A model generated the notes under the pieces. The model did no database searches. It saw only the letters and a program-made list of their open reading frames with translations, and was not told where the DNA came from. DNA of 64,000 bases from UBA877 sp035506155. Lineage in GTDB: Bacteria; Chloroflexota; Anaerolineae; Anaerolineales; Villigracilaceae. Below, piece by piece: positions 17,241-26,167 of this stretch. How positions within the stretch are numbered: the first letter of the stretch is position 1; each line of letters begins with the position of its first letter. The stretch covers positions 1-64,000 of the forward strand of contig DATJPX010000137.1 in assembly GCA_035506155.1 (NCBI GenBank). Direction: 5' to 3'. Made by a program: the position numbers and the translations under genes.

Positions 17241-18257
17241 ATGACGTTCATCTGGCCGACTATGCTGTTCGCCCTGCTCCTGATCCCGCTCTTCGTGGGC
17301 GGGTACCTGCTCTATCAACGACGGCGCCAACGGCTGATCAAAAAATACGGCGAGCTGGGACTTGGCCAGGGCGCCGGCGCCCGCCGGCACATCCCGCCGA
17401 CGATTTTCCTGATGGGGTTGAGCGTGTTGTTGTTCTCCCTGTCCCGTCCTCAGGCGGTCGTCACCCTGCCGAAGCTGGAAGGGACGGTCATCCTGTCCTT
17501 CGACGCCTCGGGCAGCATGGCCGCCACCGACCTGAAGCCCACCCGGATGGAAGCCGCAAAAACCGCCGTAAAGGACTTCATCAAGCGCCAGCCGCCTTAC
17601 GTCCAGATCGGCGTGGTCGCCTTCAGCGACAGCGGCTTCTCGATGCAGGTGCCGTCAGAGGACCAGGGGGCTGTCCTGGCCGCCATCCAGCGTCTGGCCC
17701 CGCTGCGCGGTACTTCGCTGGCGAACGGCATCCTGGCCTCCCTGAATGCCATTGCAGTCGCCCAGGGACACAATCCGATCGGGGTGACTGCCGGAGAGCC
17801 GCCCAGCTTGAGCCTTAACACCCCCATGCCTACCCCTTCCCCGACTCCCGTCCCGCAGGGGACGTACACCAACGCAGTCATCATCCTGCTCAGCGACGGC
17901 GAGAACAACGAAAACCCTGATCCGCTCGTGGCCGCCAAGCAGGCCGCCGACCGGGGAGTACGCATCTACACGGTCGGGATCGGCAGCGTAACGGGGACGG
18001 ACGTACACGTCAACGGCTTCATCGTCCATACCCAACTCAACGAGGACCTGCTGAAACAGATCTCCCAGATTACCGGCGGGGCGTACTACAACGCCCAGAG
18101 CGAGCAGGACCTGGAGACGATCTACCAAAAACTCGCCGCCCAGTTGGTCAACAAACCGGAGAAAACCGAGTTGACCGCCCTGTTCGCCGGTGCAGCGATC
18201 CTGGTTCTCTTGATCGGCGGCACTTTCTCCCTTCTCTGGTTCAGCCGGTTGCCATGA
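17241..18257 (+). CDS. BatA-like VWA membrane protein 1
   Basis: A 338-residue protein with an N-terminal membrane helix (MLFALLLIPLFVGGYLLY), a second helix (TIFLMGLSVLLFSLS), and a von Willebrand A domain with MIDAS motif DASGSM, plus RGTSLANG and LLSDGENN. A C-terminal helix (LFAGAAILVLLIGGTFSLLWF) closes it. A Thr/Pro-rich insert (PMPTPSPTPVPQG) splits the VWA domain before LLSDGE. It starts 2 nt after the DUF58 stop. It is probably a membrane-anchored metal-dependent adhesion/assembly module working with MoxR. Confidence 0.88.
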   Translation: MTFIWPTMLFALLLIPLFVGGYLLYQRRRQRLIKKYGELGLGQGAGARRHIPPTIFLMGLSVLLFSLSRPQAVVTLPKLEGTVILSFDASGSMAATDLKPTRMEAAKTAVKDFIKRQPPYVQIGVVAFSDSGFSMQVPSEDQGAVLAAIQRLAPLRGTSLANGILASLNAIAVAQGHNPIGVTAGEPPSLSLNTPMPTPSPTPVPQGTYTNAVIILLSDGENNENPDPLVAAKQAADRGVRIYTVGIGSVTGTDVHVNGFIVHTQLNEDLLKQISQITGGAYYNAQSEQDLETIYQKLAAQLVNKPEKTELTALFAGAAILVLLIGGTFSLLWFSRLP

Positions 18258-18287
18258 ACCTTATTGATCGGTAGTTGGAGGTCTTCC

Positions 18288-19322
18288 ATGGACCTGCTCT
18301 GGCCCGGATTCCTTTTCCTGCTTTTGCTCATCCCTGTCCTGATCGCCCTTTACATCTGGATGCTGCGGCGCCGGCACGCGGCCGTCCGCTATTCCAGCCT
18401 GTCGCTCGTGCGCGCCGCCGTGCCGCCTCGCTCGAGGTTGCGACGGCATATCCCGCCCGCTCTCTTCCTGCTCGGACTCGCCAGCCTGGTGGTCGCCCTG
18501 GGCAGGCCGGTGGCCATCGTCACCCTGCCGACCGACCAGACCACCATCATCCTTACTATGGACGTCTCGGGGAGCATGCGCTCGATGGACATCCCGCCCA
18601 GCCGCCTGCAAGCCGCCGAGGCGGCCGCCTTGAACTTCATCCAGCGCCAGAAATCGAACACCCAGATCGGGGTGGTGGCTTTTTCCGGCTATGCCGAGGA
18701 AATCCAACCGCCGACGACTGACCAGGAGGCCCTGCAGGCTGCGGTCGAAAGTCTGACGACCGGCCGGCGGACCGCGATCGGCAGCGGCATCCTCCAGGCC
18801 ATCGACGCGATCTCCGAAGTGGATAAGAATGTGGTACCCAGCATCACCGATACGAACCCCGGCGTCGAACCGACCCCGCTTCCCAAGGGAGATTACGTGC
18901 CCGATATCATCGTCCTGCTGACCGACGGCGTCAGCAACGCCGGGCCGGCGCCCCTGGATGCCGCCCAGCAGGCCGTCGACCGCGGCATCCGGGTATACAC
19001 GATCGGCTTCGGGACCGACAACGGGTCCATCCCGGCCGACACCTTCGGGGGCGGGTTCGCGGGTGGAGGCGGGGGCGGATTTGGAGGCCGGTTCCGTACC
19101 GGCATCGACGAAACTGTCCTCAAACAGATCGCCAGCATGACGGGCGGCACGTACAACTCGGCCAGCAGCGCCGGCGAGCTCCAATCCGTCTTCGAAAACC
19201 TGCCGACTTACCTGATCGTCAAGCACGGGACGGTCGAGATCACCGTCGCCTTCGCGGCTTTGGGTGCGTTTCTGTTCGCCCTGGCGATCGGCCTTTCGAT
19301 GGCCTGGCATCCACTGCCCTGA
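18288..19322 (+). CDS. BatA-like VWA membrane protein 2
   Basis: About 344 residues, paralogous to the preceding gene with the same layout: helix (LWPGFLFLLLLIPVLIALYIWML), RRHIPPALFLLGLA, VWA with MDVSGSM, LLTDGVSN, and a C-terminal helix. It differs by a Gly-rich loop (GGGFAGGGGGGFGG) late in the VWA domain. GGAGGT lies 6 nt before the chosen ATG. The frame opens upstream at a TTG (18264), which is less likely. It ends the cluster and is followed by a strong terminator. Confidence 0.88.
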   Translation: MDLLWPGFLFLLLLIPVLIALYIWMLRRRHAAVRYSSLSLVRAAVPPRSRLRRHIPPALFLLGLASLVVALGRPVAIVTLPTDQTTIILTMDVSGSMRSMDIPPSRLQAAEAAALNFIQRQKSNTQIGVVAFSGYAEEIQPPTTDQEALQAAVESLTTGRRTAIGSGILQAIDAISEVDKNVVPSITDTNPGVEPTPLPKGDYVPDIIVLLTDGVSNAGPAPLDAAQQAVDRGIRVYTIGFGTDNGSIPADTFGGGFAGGGGGGFGGRFRTGIDETVLKQIASMTGGTYNSASSAGELQSVFENLPTYLIVKHGTVEITVAFAALGAFLFALAIGLSMAWHPLP

Positions 19323-19346
19323 TGTCGATTTGACAAAGGCTTTCCC

Positions 19347-19382
19347 AGGCGCCTCCCGTGAAAAACCGGGAGGCGCCTTTTT
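19347..19382 (+). terminator. Terminator of the MoxR/DUF58/VWA cluster
   Basis: Perfect 12-bp stem: AGGCGCCTCCCG (19347-19358) with CGGGAGGCGCCT (19367-19378), an 8-nt loop, then TTTT. Confidence 0.85.
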
Positions 19383-19436
19383 ATCGGAGTGATCCGTGGC
19401 TGCGAAACTCGGCGGACACCGACACTCGCCGCCGGC

Positions 19437-19465
19437 TTGACGAAACTTCCTGGTTAACCTATAAT
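19437..19465 (+). promoter_or_regulatory. Sigma70 promoter of the TetR/hydrolase operon
   Basis: TTGACG (19437-19442), a 17-bp spacer, then TATAAT (19460-19465). Transcription should start near 19472, inside the operator-like inverted repeat. This is one of the clearest promoters in the window. Confidence 0.7.
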
Positions 19466-19466
19466 T

Positions 19467-19498
19467 TGACCAGAAATATAAAATCAGTCATCTGGTCA
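19467..19498 (+). promoter_or_regulatory. Inverted repeat, probable TetR-family operator
   Basis: TGACCAGA (19467-19474) and TCTGGTCA (19491-19498) are perfect 8-bp inverted arms 16 bp apart. They begin directly after the -10 box and end 8 bp before the TetR start codon. The position fits autorepression. Confidence 0.6.
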
Positions 19499-19506
19499 TA
19501 ATACGT

Positions 19507-20226
19507 ATGGATAAAGATCCACTTTCCCGCCCCGCCCGCATCCTCGCCGCGGCCTCGCGCCTGGTCGCCCATTACGGTTTCAACAAGACCACCGTGGACG
19601 ACATCGCCAGTGAGGCCGGGGTCTCGAAGGGCGCCGTCTATCTGGAATGGCCGGGCAAAGATGAGCTCTTCGATGCCCTCCTGGCTTACGAAATGAAACG
19701 CATGCTCACGGACTACCGCGGACGGATCGAAGCCGACCCGGAAGGCGGCCGGATCGCCAATCTCTACCGCCACGCCTTGCTGGCGCTGCACGCCAATCCG
19801 CTGATCTGCGCCCTGTACGTGCGTGATAGCCGCATCCTCGGCGACTTCGTCCGCCGGCAGGATGTGGAGCGGTATACCAGCCGCCTGCTTCTCGGGAACG
19901 AGTCGATCCGGCAGATGCAGGCCGCCGGCCTGTTGCGGGACGACATCCGTCCAGAGACGGTCGCCTATCTGTTCACGATCATTGCCCTGGGCTTCATCCA
20001 GGTCGGCGCGGTCCTGCCGATGCAGGACGTACCCCAGCTTGAAGAAGTCGCCCAGGCCGTCACCCGGATGGTGGAAGGTGGCCTCGCCAGGGAGGGCGGC
20101 GACAGCGCGGCCGGCAAACAGGCCTTTCTCAAAGTATTGGATCTGATGATGGAACAATACGGCGCCGTGACCGGGACCGAATCCGGGAATGGCGGAGCAG
20201 AAAGCAAGGAAAACTCAGGAGGTTGA
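19507..20226 (+). CDS. TetR/AcrR-family transcriptional regulator
   Basis: A 239-residue regulator. The N-terminal helix-turn-helix reads RILAAASRLVAHYGFNKTTV, followed by DDIASEAGVSKGAVYLEWPGKDELF, the canonical TetR pattern. The C-terminal ligand domain is all-helical and not diagnostic. It overlies no other gene, and its stop is 1 nt before the hydrolase start. It probably represses its own promoter and the hydrolase. Confidence 0.9.
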   Translation: MDKDPLSRPARILAAASRLVAHYGFNKTTVDDIASEAGVSKGAVYLEWPGKDELFDALLAYEMKRMLTDYRGRIEADPEGGRIANLYRHALLALHANPLICALYVRDSRILGDFVRRQDVERYTSRLLLGNESIRQMQAAGLLRDDIRPETVAYLFTIIALGFIQVGAVLPMQDVPQLEEVAQAVTRMVEGGLAREGGDSAAGKQAFLKVLDLMMEQYGAVTGTESGNGGAESKENSGG

Positions 20227-20227
20227 A

Positions 20228-21052
20228 ATGGCTGCAAACATGAAAGAATCATCCCTCCAGGAAAATATCCTGGAGCGCAAAGGCTGCCGACTGCACTACT
20301 GGGCCGGCGGGGCCGAAAGCCGGCCGCTGGTCGTCTTCACCCACGGCGCAGGCGTGGACCATCGCTCCTTCGACCTTCAGGTCAAAGTGGCGGCTCAAAA
20401 GTACCGGGTTTTGACGTGGGATGTGCGCGGGCACGGCCTCTCCCAGCCGGTCGGGGAACCGTTCACCATCCCGCTGGCGGTCGAAGACCTGCTGGCGATC
20501 CTCGAAAAGCTGGGCTGCAAAAAAGCGACCTTCGTCGGCCATTCCAACGGCACCTACATTTCCCAGGAGCTGGCCTACCGACATCCCGAAATGGTCCAGG
20601 CATTGGTGATCGCCGATGGCACCTGCATCACCTGGCCCCGCTCCGGTTTCGACCGCTGGATCCTGCGCTCCTCGAATGGGATCATGAATCTCCTCCCCTT
20701 CGAAACCTTGAAGAAATTCGGCCTGCCTTATTTCTCGGCCCGCAAAGACGTGCAGGAATATATCTACGAAGCCTTTTCGATGCTTACCAAGCCGACATTC
20801 ATCGCCATCTGGAACGGGGTCACATCCTGCCTGCACGACGAGCCGGATTACAAGATCACCCAGCCGATGCTGCTGGTCCACGGGGACAAGGATCAGACCG
20901 GCGACATCCGCAAGATCGCGCCCTTATGGGCGGCAGCCACGCCCAACTGCCAATATGAAGTAATCCCAAACGCACTCCACCTGGCTCCGATGGATAACCC
21001 GGAATTCTTCAATCTACTGCTGATGGACTTCCTGGCGAAATGGGCGAAGTGA
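20228..21052 (+). CDS. Alpha/beta-hydrolase
   Basis: A 274-residue alpha/beta-hydrolase. It has an oxyanion region in VVFTHGAGVDHRSFD, the nucleophile elbow GHSNGTY (Ser), an acidic residue in LLVHGDKDQTGD, and a C-terminal His in NALHLAPMDNPEFF. The start at 20228 has AGGAGG 6 nt upstream. The frame extends back to 20189, but that would overlap the regulator. It is co-transcribed with the TetR gene, so its substrate may be related to the regulator's ligand. The substrate is unknown. Confidence 0.88.
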   Translation: MAANMKESSLQENILERKGCRLHYWAGGAESRPLVVFTHGAGVDHRSFDLQVKVAAQKYRVLTWDVRGHGLSQPVGEPFTIPLAVEDLLAILEKLGCKKATFVGHSNGTYISQELAYRHPEMVQALVIADGTCITWPRSGFDRWILRSSNGIMNLLPFETLKKFGLPYFSARKDVQEYIYEAFSMLTKPTFIAIWNGVTSCLHDEPDYKITQPMLLVHGDKDQTGDIRKIAPLWAAATPNCQYEVIPNALHLAPMDNPEFFNLLLMDFLAKWAK

Positions 21053-21101
21053 ACCCATCCTCTCCCATGGTCTGAAAATCGCAGTCGATCGACTCATCGA
21101 C

Positions 21102-21125
21102 GCCTCCCGATCATCTCCGGGAGGC
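21102..21125 (+). terminator. Stem-loop after the hydrolase, weak terminator
   Basis: GCCTCCCG (21102-21109) pairs with CGGGAGGC (21118-21125). The following ATATTGG has no real T-run, so termination is uncertain. Confidence 0.35.
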
Positions 21126-21210
21126 ATATTGGTTCGTCCATGGGGAAGTCTCTTCATCGTTTTCAGAGGAAAAAGGAAGATGCTTAGAAGAGCCAGTTGA
21201 CGTTCGATGG

Positions 21211-21489
21211 CTACGCCATCAGTTCTTCCAGGTGTTTAATTCTGTTCTGAATATCCGCCAGGGAATCCTGGAATTTGTTTTTACGCTCATTATTGACGAA
21301 GGCATAAACAATGCCCAGGATCAATAAAATGACCCCCGCCCCATACAAAGGGATCAAAGTCACGCCCCCACCGATAATCCAGAGACCGACTTTGGCCTGT
21401 TTGCGGGCCTGCGCCATTTTTACTCGAAGCAGCTTCTTTTGCTCCTCCAGCATAGTCAGATCTGCCTTCATTTCTGCGAGCGAACTCAT
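21211..21489 (-). CDS. Small membrane protein with flanking coiled coils
   Basis: A 92-residue protein. An N-terminal helix rich in Lys/Glu/Leu (EMKADLTMLEEQKKLLRVKMAQ) is followed by one hydrophobic hairpin-like stretch (VGLWIIGGGVTLIPLYGAGVILLILGIVYAF, cited in part) and a C-terminal amphipathic helix (DIQNRIKHLEEL). GGAGG is 7 nt before the ATG. No family is recognised. Oligomerisation through the coiled coils is plausible. Confidence 0.65.
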   Translation of the reverse strand: MSSLAEMKADLTMLEEQKKLLRVKMAQARKQAKVGLWIIGGGVTLIPLYGAGVILLILGIVYAFVNNERKNKFQDSLADIQNRIKHLEELMA

Positions 21490-21567
21490 GGGGTTGCCTC
21501 CGGGCTGCCCGAATGATCGATTCGCGGCAACACGCTATTTTGCTTGGGGGTATTTGTAAGGATCCGG

Positions 21568-22215
21568 TCAGGACGTGACGAATTTGATGTTAATGTGTTT
21601 CGCCGAGGTGACCCGTCGTAGAGAGAGCCACAGGATCAGGAACATTTCCACGCCCCGCGAAGTTGTGATATCGCCCAGGTCGATGACGGATTTCCAGCCA
21701 AACCAATCCCGCAAATAGCCGGAGACAACCGCCCTGGCTTCCACATCATTTCCGCTGACGAAGATATCCGTGTACTCGATCAGTTTGGCCGGATTCGCCA
21801 TCACATTGGCATTCATCGTATTGAGCGTCTTCACCACGCGCGTTTCAGGAAATGCGCGTTGGATTTGTTCACCCAACGAATCGGTATTGCAGACGGTCAG
21901 GGTCGTTATCTCAGTGGAATAATCGATCGGGTTGGACGTATCGATCAAGATCTTCCCTTTGAGATTCTCGGCCCCGGCCTGTCCCAGGGCTTGAAGCGAG
22001 GCCGAGCCCTGGGTACAGTTGAACACGATTTCACCGAAGGCAGCCGCATCCGCGAAGGTTCCAAAAAAAGCGTTGGGACCTTCTTCCTTGGCCCAACTCA
22101 CCGCTTTCGGGTTATCTGCGGTCCTCGAGCCCATCATGACCTTGTGCCCGATTTGAACCAACTTCGAGCCGATCGTTTGCCCAACCATTCCAGTACCTAA
22201 AATTCCGATGTCCAT
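21568..22215 (-). CDS. NADP/F420-type oxidoreductase (Rossmann NAD-binding)
   Basis: A 215-residue protein. The N-terminal dinucleotide fold DIGILGTGMVGQTIGSKL and HKVMMGSRTADNPKA match the F420-dependent NADP reductase-like family (F420_oxidored). IVFNCTQGSASLQAL, LIDTSNPIDYS and VKTLNTMNANVM follow. SR after the second strand suggests NADP preference. AGGAG sits 5 nt before the ATG. It stands alone just downstream of the ATPase operon. Whether it truly uses F420 cannot be told from sequence. Confidence 0.85.
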   Translation of the reverse strand: MDIGILGTGMVGQTIGSKLVQIGHKVMMGSRTADNPKAVSWAKEEGPNAFFGTFADAAAFGEIVFNCTQGSASLQALGQAGAENLKGKILIDTSNPIDYSTEITTLTVCNTDSLGEQIQRAFPETRVVKTLNTMNANVMANPAKLIEYTDIFVSGNDVEARAVVSGYLRDWFGWKSVIDLGDITTSRGVEMFLILWLSLRRVTSAKHINIKFVTS

Positions 22216-22321
22216 ATTATCTCCTGTTTCCCTGCCTCCGGATCAGGGCTTTACTTCAAATGACGAGGCCGGGATATTTCTTTACCAACAACGCCTCACG
22301 CCCGGGCATGGTGAATGATCG

Positions 22322-22993
22322 CTAAGCGAAGGGCTGAGTCTGGGCATAGTCACGTTCAGGAGCTTCGACGTCCGCTCTGGTCATCTTCGTCTTGAGCCAT
22401 TTCAAGCGGAACGTCTCTTCGCGTTCACGCTCTTCCAAGGCGCTCTTGATAAAAAGGACGGTCTCTTCGTATTCCGGGATAAAAATATGTTGCAAGGCAT
22501 TGACGCGCCGCTGGGTCTTTCGCAGCTCGCCTGCCAGCCTCCACACGGAGGTGACCCGCTCGGACAGCTCGGGAATCCGCTTCAACACACTGCGGAAAGC
22601 CGTCCCCGCTTCGTCCAAAGTGGCGTTGGTATCGCCCATGCCGTAAGTCATTTCAGGCGCGGCTCCGTGCGCCTCCACCACCGGGATCGGCACACCCATC
22701 ACGCCGCGGAACTTGAGATGGACGTCGACGGTTTTCGTAGTCGCCATGGCCGCCCATTCCAGATGTTCCTGGCCCATGGTTAATTTCGCCTGGCCCAGGG
22801 CGCGGTAGGCCGCCGCGACCAGTTCCCAGACTTCCTGCTGCAACTCTCCGGCGTCGTGGGCAACACGGATCAATTCGGTCGTCAGGACCTCGCGTTTGCG
22901 GTCCAGGATCTCGTAGCCTTCGCGGGCAAACTGGAGGTCTTGTTTCATGCGCATCAGGTTGCTGCGCGTGGGAGGAACATTAATGTGAGCCAT
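22322..22993 (-). CDS. atpD: V/A-type ATPase subunit D (central stalk)
   Basis: A 223-residue central-shaft subunit. The N-terminus NVPPTRSNLMRMKQDLQFAREGYEILDRKREVL is the conserved long helix of V/A-ATPase D (only short parts matter: PTRSNL, LLxKR-like LDRKRE). The C-terminal helix RVNALQHIFIPEYEETVLFI pairs with it as a coiled coil. It couples rotation between the A3B3 head and the membrane ring. It overlaps the subunit B gene by 14 nt and ends the operon. Confidence 0.92.
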   Translation of the reverse strand: MAHINVPPTRSNLMRMKQDLQFAREGYEILDRKREVLTTELIRVAHDAGELQQEVWELVAAAYRALGQAKLTMGQEHLEWAAMATTKTVDVHLKFRGVMGVPIPVVEAHGAAPEMTYGMGDTNATLDEAGTAFRSVLKRIPELSERVTSVWRLAGELRKTQRRVNALQHIFIPEYEETVLFIKSALEEREREETFRLKWLKTKMTRADVEAPERDYAQTQPFA

Positions 22994-24404
22994 GATCCTT
23001 CCCGTAATATTGATTGATCTCGTCCAGGCTGACGCGGGTCAGCTCCTCCTGCGGCAGCATCGTGAGCAAACGCCAGCCGATCTCCAGGGTAGTCTCGATA
23101 TTGCGATTCTCTGCCGTACCCTGCCTGACGAATTCGTTTTCGAAAGCCCGGCCGAACTTCACATATTGCTGGTCGACCGCCGAGAGCTCTTCTTCACCAA
23201 TCACCGAGGCCAGGGCGCGTACATCCTGCACGTGGGCATAGGCGGCGAACAGCTGCGAGGTCCAGTGACTGTGATCCTTGCGGGTTTTGCCCTCCCCAAT
23301 GCCATCCTTCGCCAGGCGGGACAGGCTGGGCAGCACGGCTACGGGCGGGTAAATTCCTTGATGGTCGAGATCACGATTGAGGGTAATCTGCCCTTCGGTG
23401 ATGTAACCGGTCAGGTCAGGAACGGGATGGGTGATGTCGTCGTTCGGCATGGTCAGGATCGGCAACTGGGTGATCGACCCGCTGCTGGTCCGGATACGGC
23501 CGGTGCGCTCGTAAAGCGAAGCTAGGTCGCTGTAGAGATACCCCGGGTACCCCTTGCGGCTGGGAACCTCGCCACGAATGTTTGAGATCTGGCGTAGGGC
23601 TTCACAGTAATTGGTCATGTCAGTCAGGATCACCAGGACGTGCATGTTCCGCTCGAAGGCCAGGTATTCGGCCAGCGTCAGGGCGGCCCGCGGGGTGATC
23701 AGACGCTCCACGGGTGGATCGTCGGCCAGGTTGAGGAACATCGCCACCCGGGTCAGCGCGCCGCTCTCGGTAAAAGAGTCGCGGAAGTAGGCCGCCACAT
23801 CGTGCTTGACGCCCATGGCGGCGAAGACGATCACGAACTGCTCGGATTTGGTGGAAGCCTGCCCAACCGGCACACCCAATGCTGCCTGGCGCACGATCTG
23901 TGCGGCCAGCTGGTCATGCGGAAGCCCTGCGCCGGAGAAGAGCGGCAACTTTTGGCCGCGCAGCAGGGTATTCATCCCATCGATGGTCGAGATGCCGGTC
24001 TGGATGTAGTCGACCGGGTAGACCCGCGCGGTGGGATTGATCGGCTGCCCGTTGATGTCGGCGTAACGATCCGCCAACGGTTCGGGGCCGCCGTCCAGGG
24101 GTTTGCCCAGGCCGTTGAAGATGCGCCCGAGCATCTCTTCGGCGACGGGGATCTCGTACGGTTTGCCCATGAAGTGGATGTGCGTGCCGTCGATGGAAAG
24201 CCCGGATGTGCCGGCAAAGACTTCGATGACAGCCATCCCCTCGCCGACCTCCAGCACACGTCCATGGCGGAGCTGGCCCTGGGCATTGATGATCTCCACG
24301 ACATCATCGTAGCCCACCCGGCCGATGTTCTCGATGAACACCAGCGGACCCTCGATCCGGCTGGCGCCGACGACCTCATTGATGCCCAAACCGGTTGCGC
24401 TCAT
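22980..24404 (-). CDS. atpB: V/A-type ATPase subunit B
   Basis: A 474-residue non-catalytic nucleotide-binding subunit. GQLRHGRVLEVGEGMAV begins the beta barrel. LPLFSGAGLPHDQLAAQI replaces the Walker A seen in subunit A, as expected for B. EYLAFERNMHVLVILTDMTNYCEALR and GRIRTSSGSITQLPILTMPNDDITHPVPDLTGYITEGQI (cited in part: TMPNDDITHP) are signature blocks. It shares an ATGA stop-start overlap with the subunit A gene. Confidence 0.95.
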   Translation of the reverse strand: MSATGLGINEVVGASRIEGPLVFIENIGRVGYDDVVEIINAQGQLRHGRVLEVGEGMAVIEVFAGTSGLSIDGTHIHFMGKPYEIPVAEEMLGRIFNGLGKPLDGGPEPLADRYADINGQPINPTARVYPVDYIQTGISTIDGMNTLLRGQKLPLFSGAGLPHDQLAAQIVRQAALGVPVGQASTKSEQFVIVFAAMGVKHDVAAYFRDSFTESGALTRVAMFLNLADDPPVERLITPRAALTLAEYLAFERNMHVLVILTDMTNYCEALRQISNIRGEVPSRKGYPGYLYSDLASLYERTGRIRTSSGSITQLPILTMPNDDITHPVPDLTGYITEGQITLNRDLDHQGIYPPVAVLPSLSRLAKDGIGEGKTRKDHSHWTSQLFAAYAHVQDVRALASVIGEEELSAVDQQYVKFGRAFENEFVRQGTAENRNIETTLEIGWRLLTMLPQEELTRVSLDEINQYYGKDHGSH

Positions 24405-26167
24405 AAATACTCAACCTCCAGCTTCTGCAGTTGCTCATCGATCTCTTTTTGGATATCGGCGAGCTTCGACAGGTCCTCGTTGGTCACCAGGGTCTTCATC
24501 CGGATCAGGGTATTCACCACAGGCAGTTCGTGAATGGTGGAAATGAGTGCGCCCATTTTGATGACCTGTTGCGCCTGCCGGTGGAAATTCAGGATCAGGT
24601 TCAGCATGCCGACCTGCTTCTCGACGGTCGAGTAGCTGTCCACTGGATCGAACGAACTCTGCTGCAGGAAGCCTTCCTTCAGCAGGCGGGCGGTTTCCAG
24701 CACCAGGCGCTGCTCGTCCGGGAGGGTATCGGCCCCAACCAGCTTGACGATCTGGGCCAGCCGGCTTTCCTCGCTCAGGATCTCCATGGCCTCAGTGCGC
24801 AGGGCATACCAGTCCTGGCCCACTTTGTCCTGCCACCAGCCGGCCACGTCTTCCATGTACTCGCTGTAGCTGTCCAGCCAGTTGATCGACGGATAATGGC
24901 GGGCAAACGCCAGGTTCTTGTCGAGCGCCCAGAAGCAGCGGATGAAGCGCTTGGTGTGCTGCGTGACCGGCTCCGAGAAGTCCCCGCCAGGCGGGGATAC
25001 AGCTCCGATCACGCTGATCGACCCGGCCGCGCCATTCAAGGTCTCGACGAAACCGGCCCGCTCGTAGAATTCGGCCAGGCGGTCGGCCAGGTAGGCCGGG
25101 TAGCCCTCTTCTGCGGGCAATTCCTCCAGCCGCCCCGAGATCTCCCGCAGCGCCTCGGCCCAGCGGGAGGTCGAATCGGCCATCAGGGCCACGTGGTAGC
25201 CCATGTCGCGGTAATACTCGGCGATGGTGATGCCGGTGTAGATGCTGGCTTCGCGCGCCGCCACCGGCATGTTGGATGTATTGGCGATCAGGACGGTGCG
25301 TTCCATCAACGGGCGGTTGCTGCGGGGATCGACCAGGTGCGGAAATTCCTGCAGCACTTCCGTCATTTCATTGCCACGCTCGCCGCAGCCGATGTAGACG
25401 ATCACCTGCGTATCCGCCCATTTGGCAATGCTGTGCTGCGTGACCGTCTTGCCCGAGCCAAATGCGCCGGGGATGGCGGCCGTGCCGCCCTTCGCCAGGG
25501 GGAAGAAGCTGTCCAGGACGCGCTGCCCGGTGACCAGCGGCTCGTCCATCTTGCGCCGGGCCGCGTACGGGCGCGGCCGGCGGACGGGCCAGCGCTGCAG
25601 CATGCTCAATTCTTTTTCGCCGTTTTCAGTTTGCAGGCGGGCGATGGGATCGGTGAGAGTGTATTCGCCTTCCGGGGCAATCCAGGTCAGGCTCCCTTGC
25701 AGGTTGGGCGGCACCATAACGCGATGTTCCAGCGCAGCAGTCTCCGGGACCGTTCCCAGGATCGCGCCGCCCCGGACCACCGCGCCGGCCTTCAGGCTTG
25801 GGGTAAATTTCCAAAGATCTTTACGCGGCAAGGAATCCAGATGGATGCCACGCCCGATAAAAGATCCGCTTTGCGCCTCGATCAACGGCAGCGGACGCTG
25901 GACCCCATCGAAAATACTTCGCAGCAAACCTGGGCCCAGTTCCACCGACAGCGGCAGGCCGGTTTCGTAGACCGGAGCACCCGGGTGCATCCCGGAGGTC
26001 TCTTCATAGACTTGAACAGTGATGATATCTCCATTCAGGCCGATGACTTCGCCGACGAGCTGATCCTCGCCGACTTCCACCAGATCCATCATGCTGACGT
26101 GCCTTGACCCGCGGGCGCGCACGACCGGGCCGTTGATCCATGTTACCGTCCCAATCTGTTCCCTCAT
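24401..26167 (-). CDS. atpA: V/A-type ATPase catalytic subunit A
   Basis: A 588-residue catalytic subunit. It has Walker A in GAFGSGKTVTQ, the characteristic long insert before it (residues ~110-200, with EYTLTDPIA), VYIGCGERGNEMTEVLQEFP, and ALMADSTSRWAEALREISGRLEE. These distinguish it from F-type beta. It hydrolyses or makes ATP at the A/B interface. It shares ATGA overlaps with both neighbours (E upstream, B downstream), giving tight translational coupling. Confidence 0.95.
   Translation of the reverse strand: MREQIGTVTWINGPVVRARGSRHVSMMDLVEVGEDQLVGEVIGLNGDIITVQVYEETSGMHPGAPVYETGLPLSVELGPGLLRSIFDGVQRPLPLIEAQSGSFIGRGIHLDSLPRKDLWKFTPSLKAGAVVRGGAILGTVPETAALEHRVMVPPNLQGSLTWIAPEGEYTLTDPIARLQTENGEKELSMLQRWPVRRPRPYAARRKMDEPLVTGQRVLDSFFPLAKGGTAAIPGAFGSGKTVTQHSIAKWADTQVIVYIGCGERGNEMTEVLQEFPHLVDPRSNRPLMERTVLIANTSNMPVAAREASIYTGITIAEYYRDMGYHVALMADSTSRWAEALREISGRLEELPAEEGYPAYLADRLAEFYERAGFVETLNGAAGSISVIGAVSPPGGDFSEPVTQHTKRFIRCFWALDKNLAFARHYPSINWLDSYSEYMEDVAGWWQDKVGQDWYALRTEAMEILSEESRLAQIVKLVGADTLPDEQRLVLETARLLKEGFLQQSSFDPVDSYSTVEKQVGMLNLILNFHRQAQQVIKMGALISTIHELPVVNTLIRMKTLVTNEDLSKLADIQKEIDEQLQKLEVEYL

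Noticed and set aside
24431..26107. 558-codon plus-strand open frame
   Set aside because: Antisense to the ATPase subunit A gene, which has all catalytic motifs.
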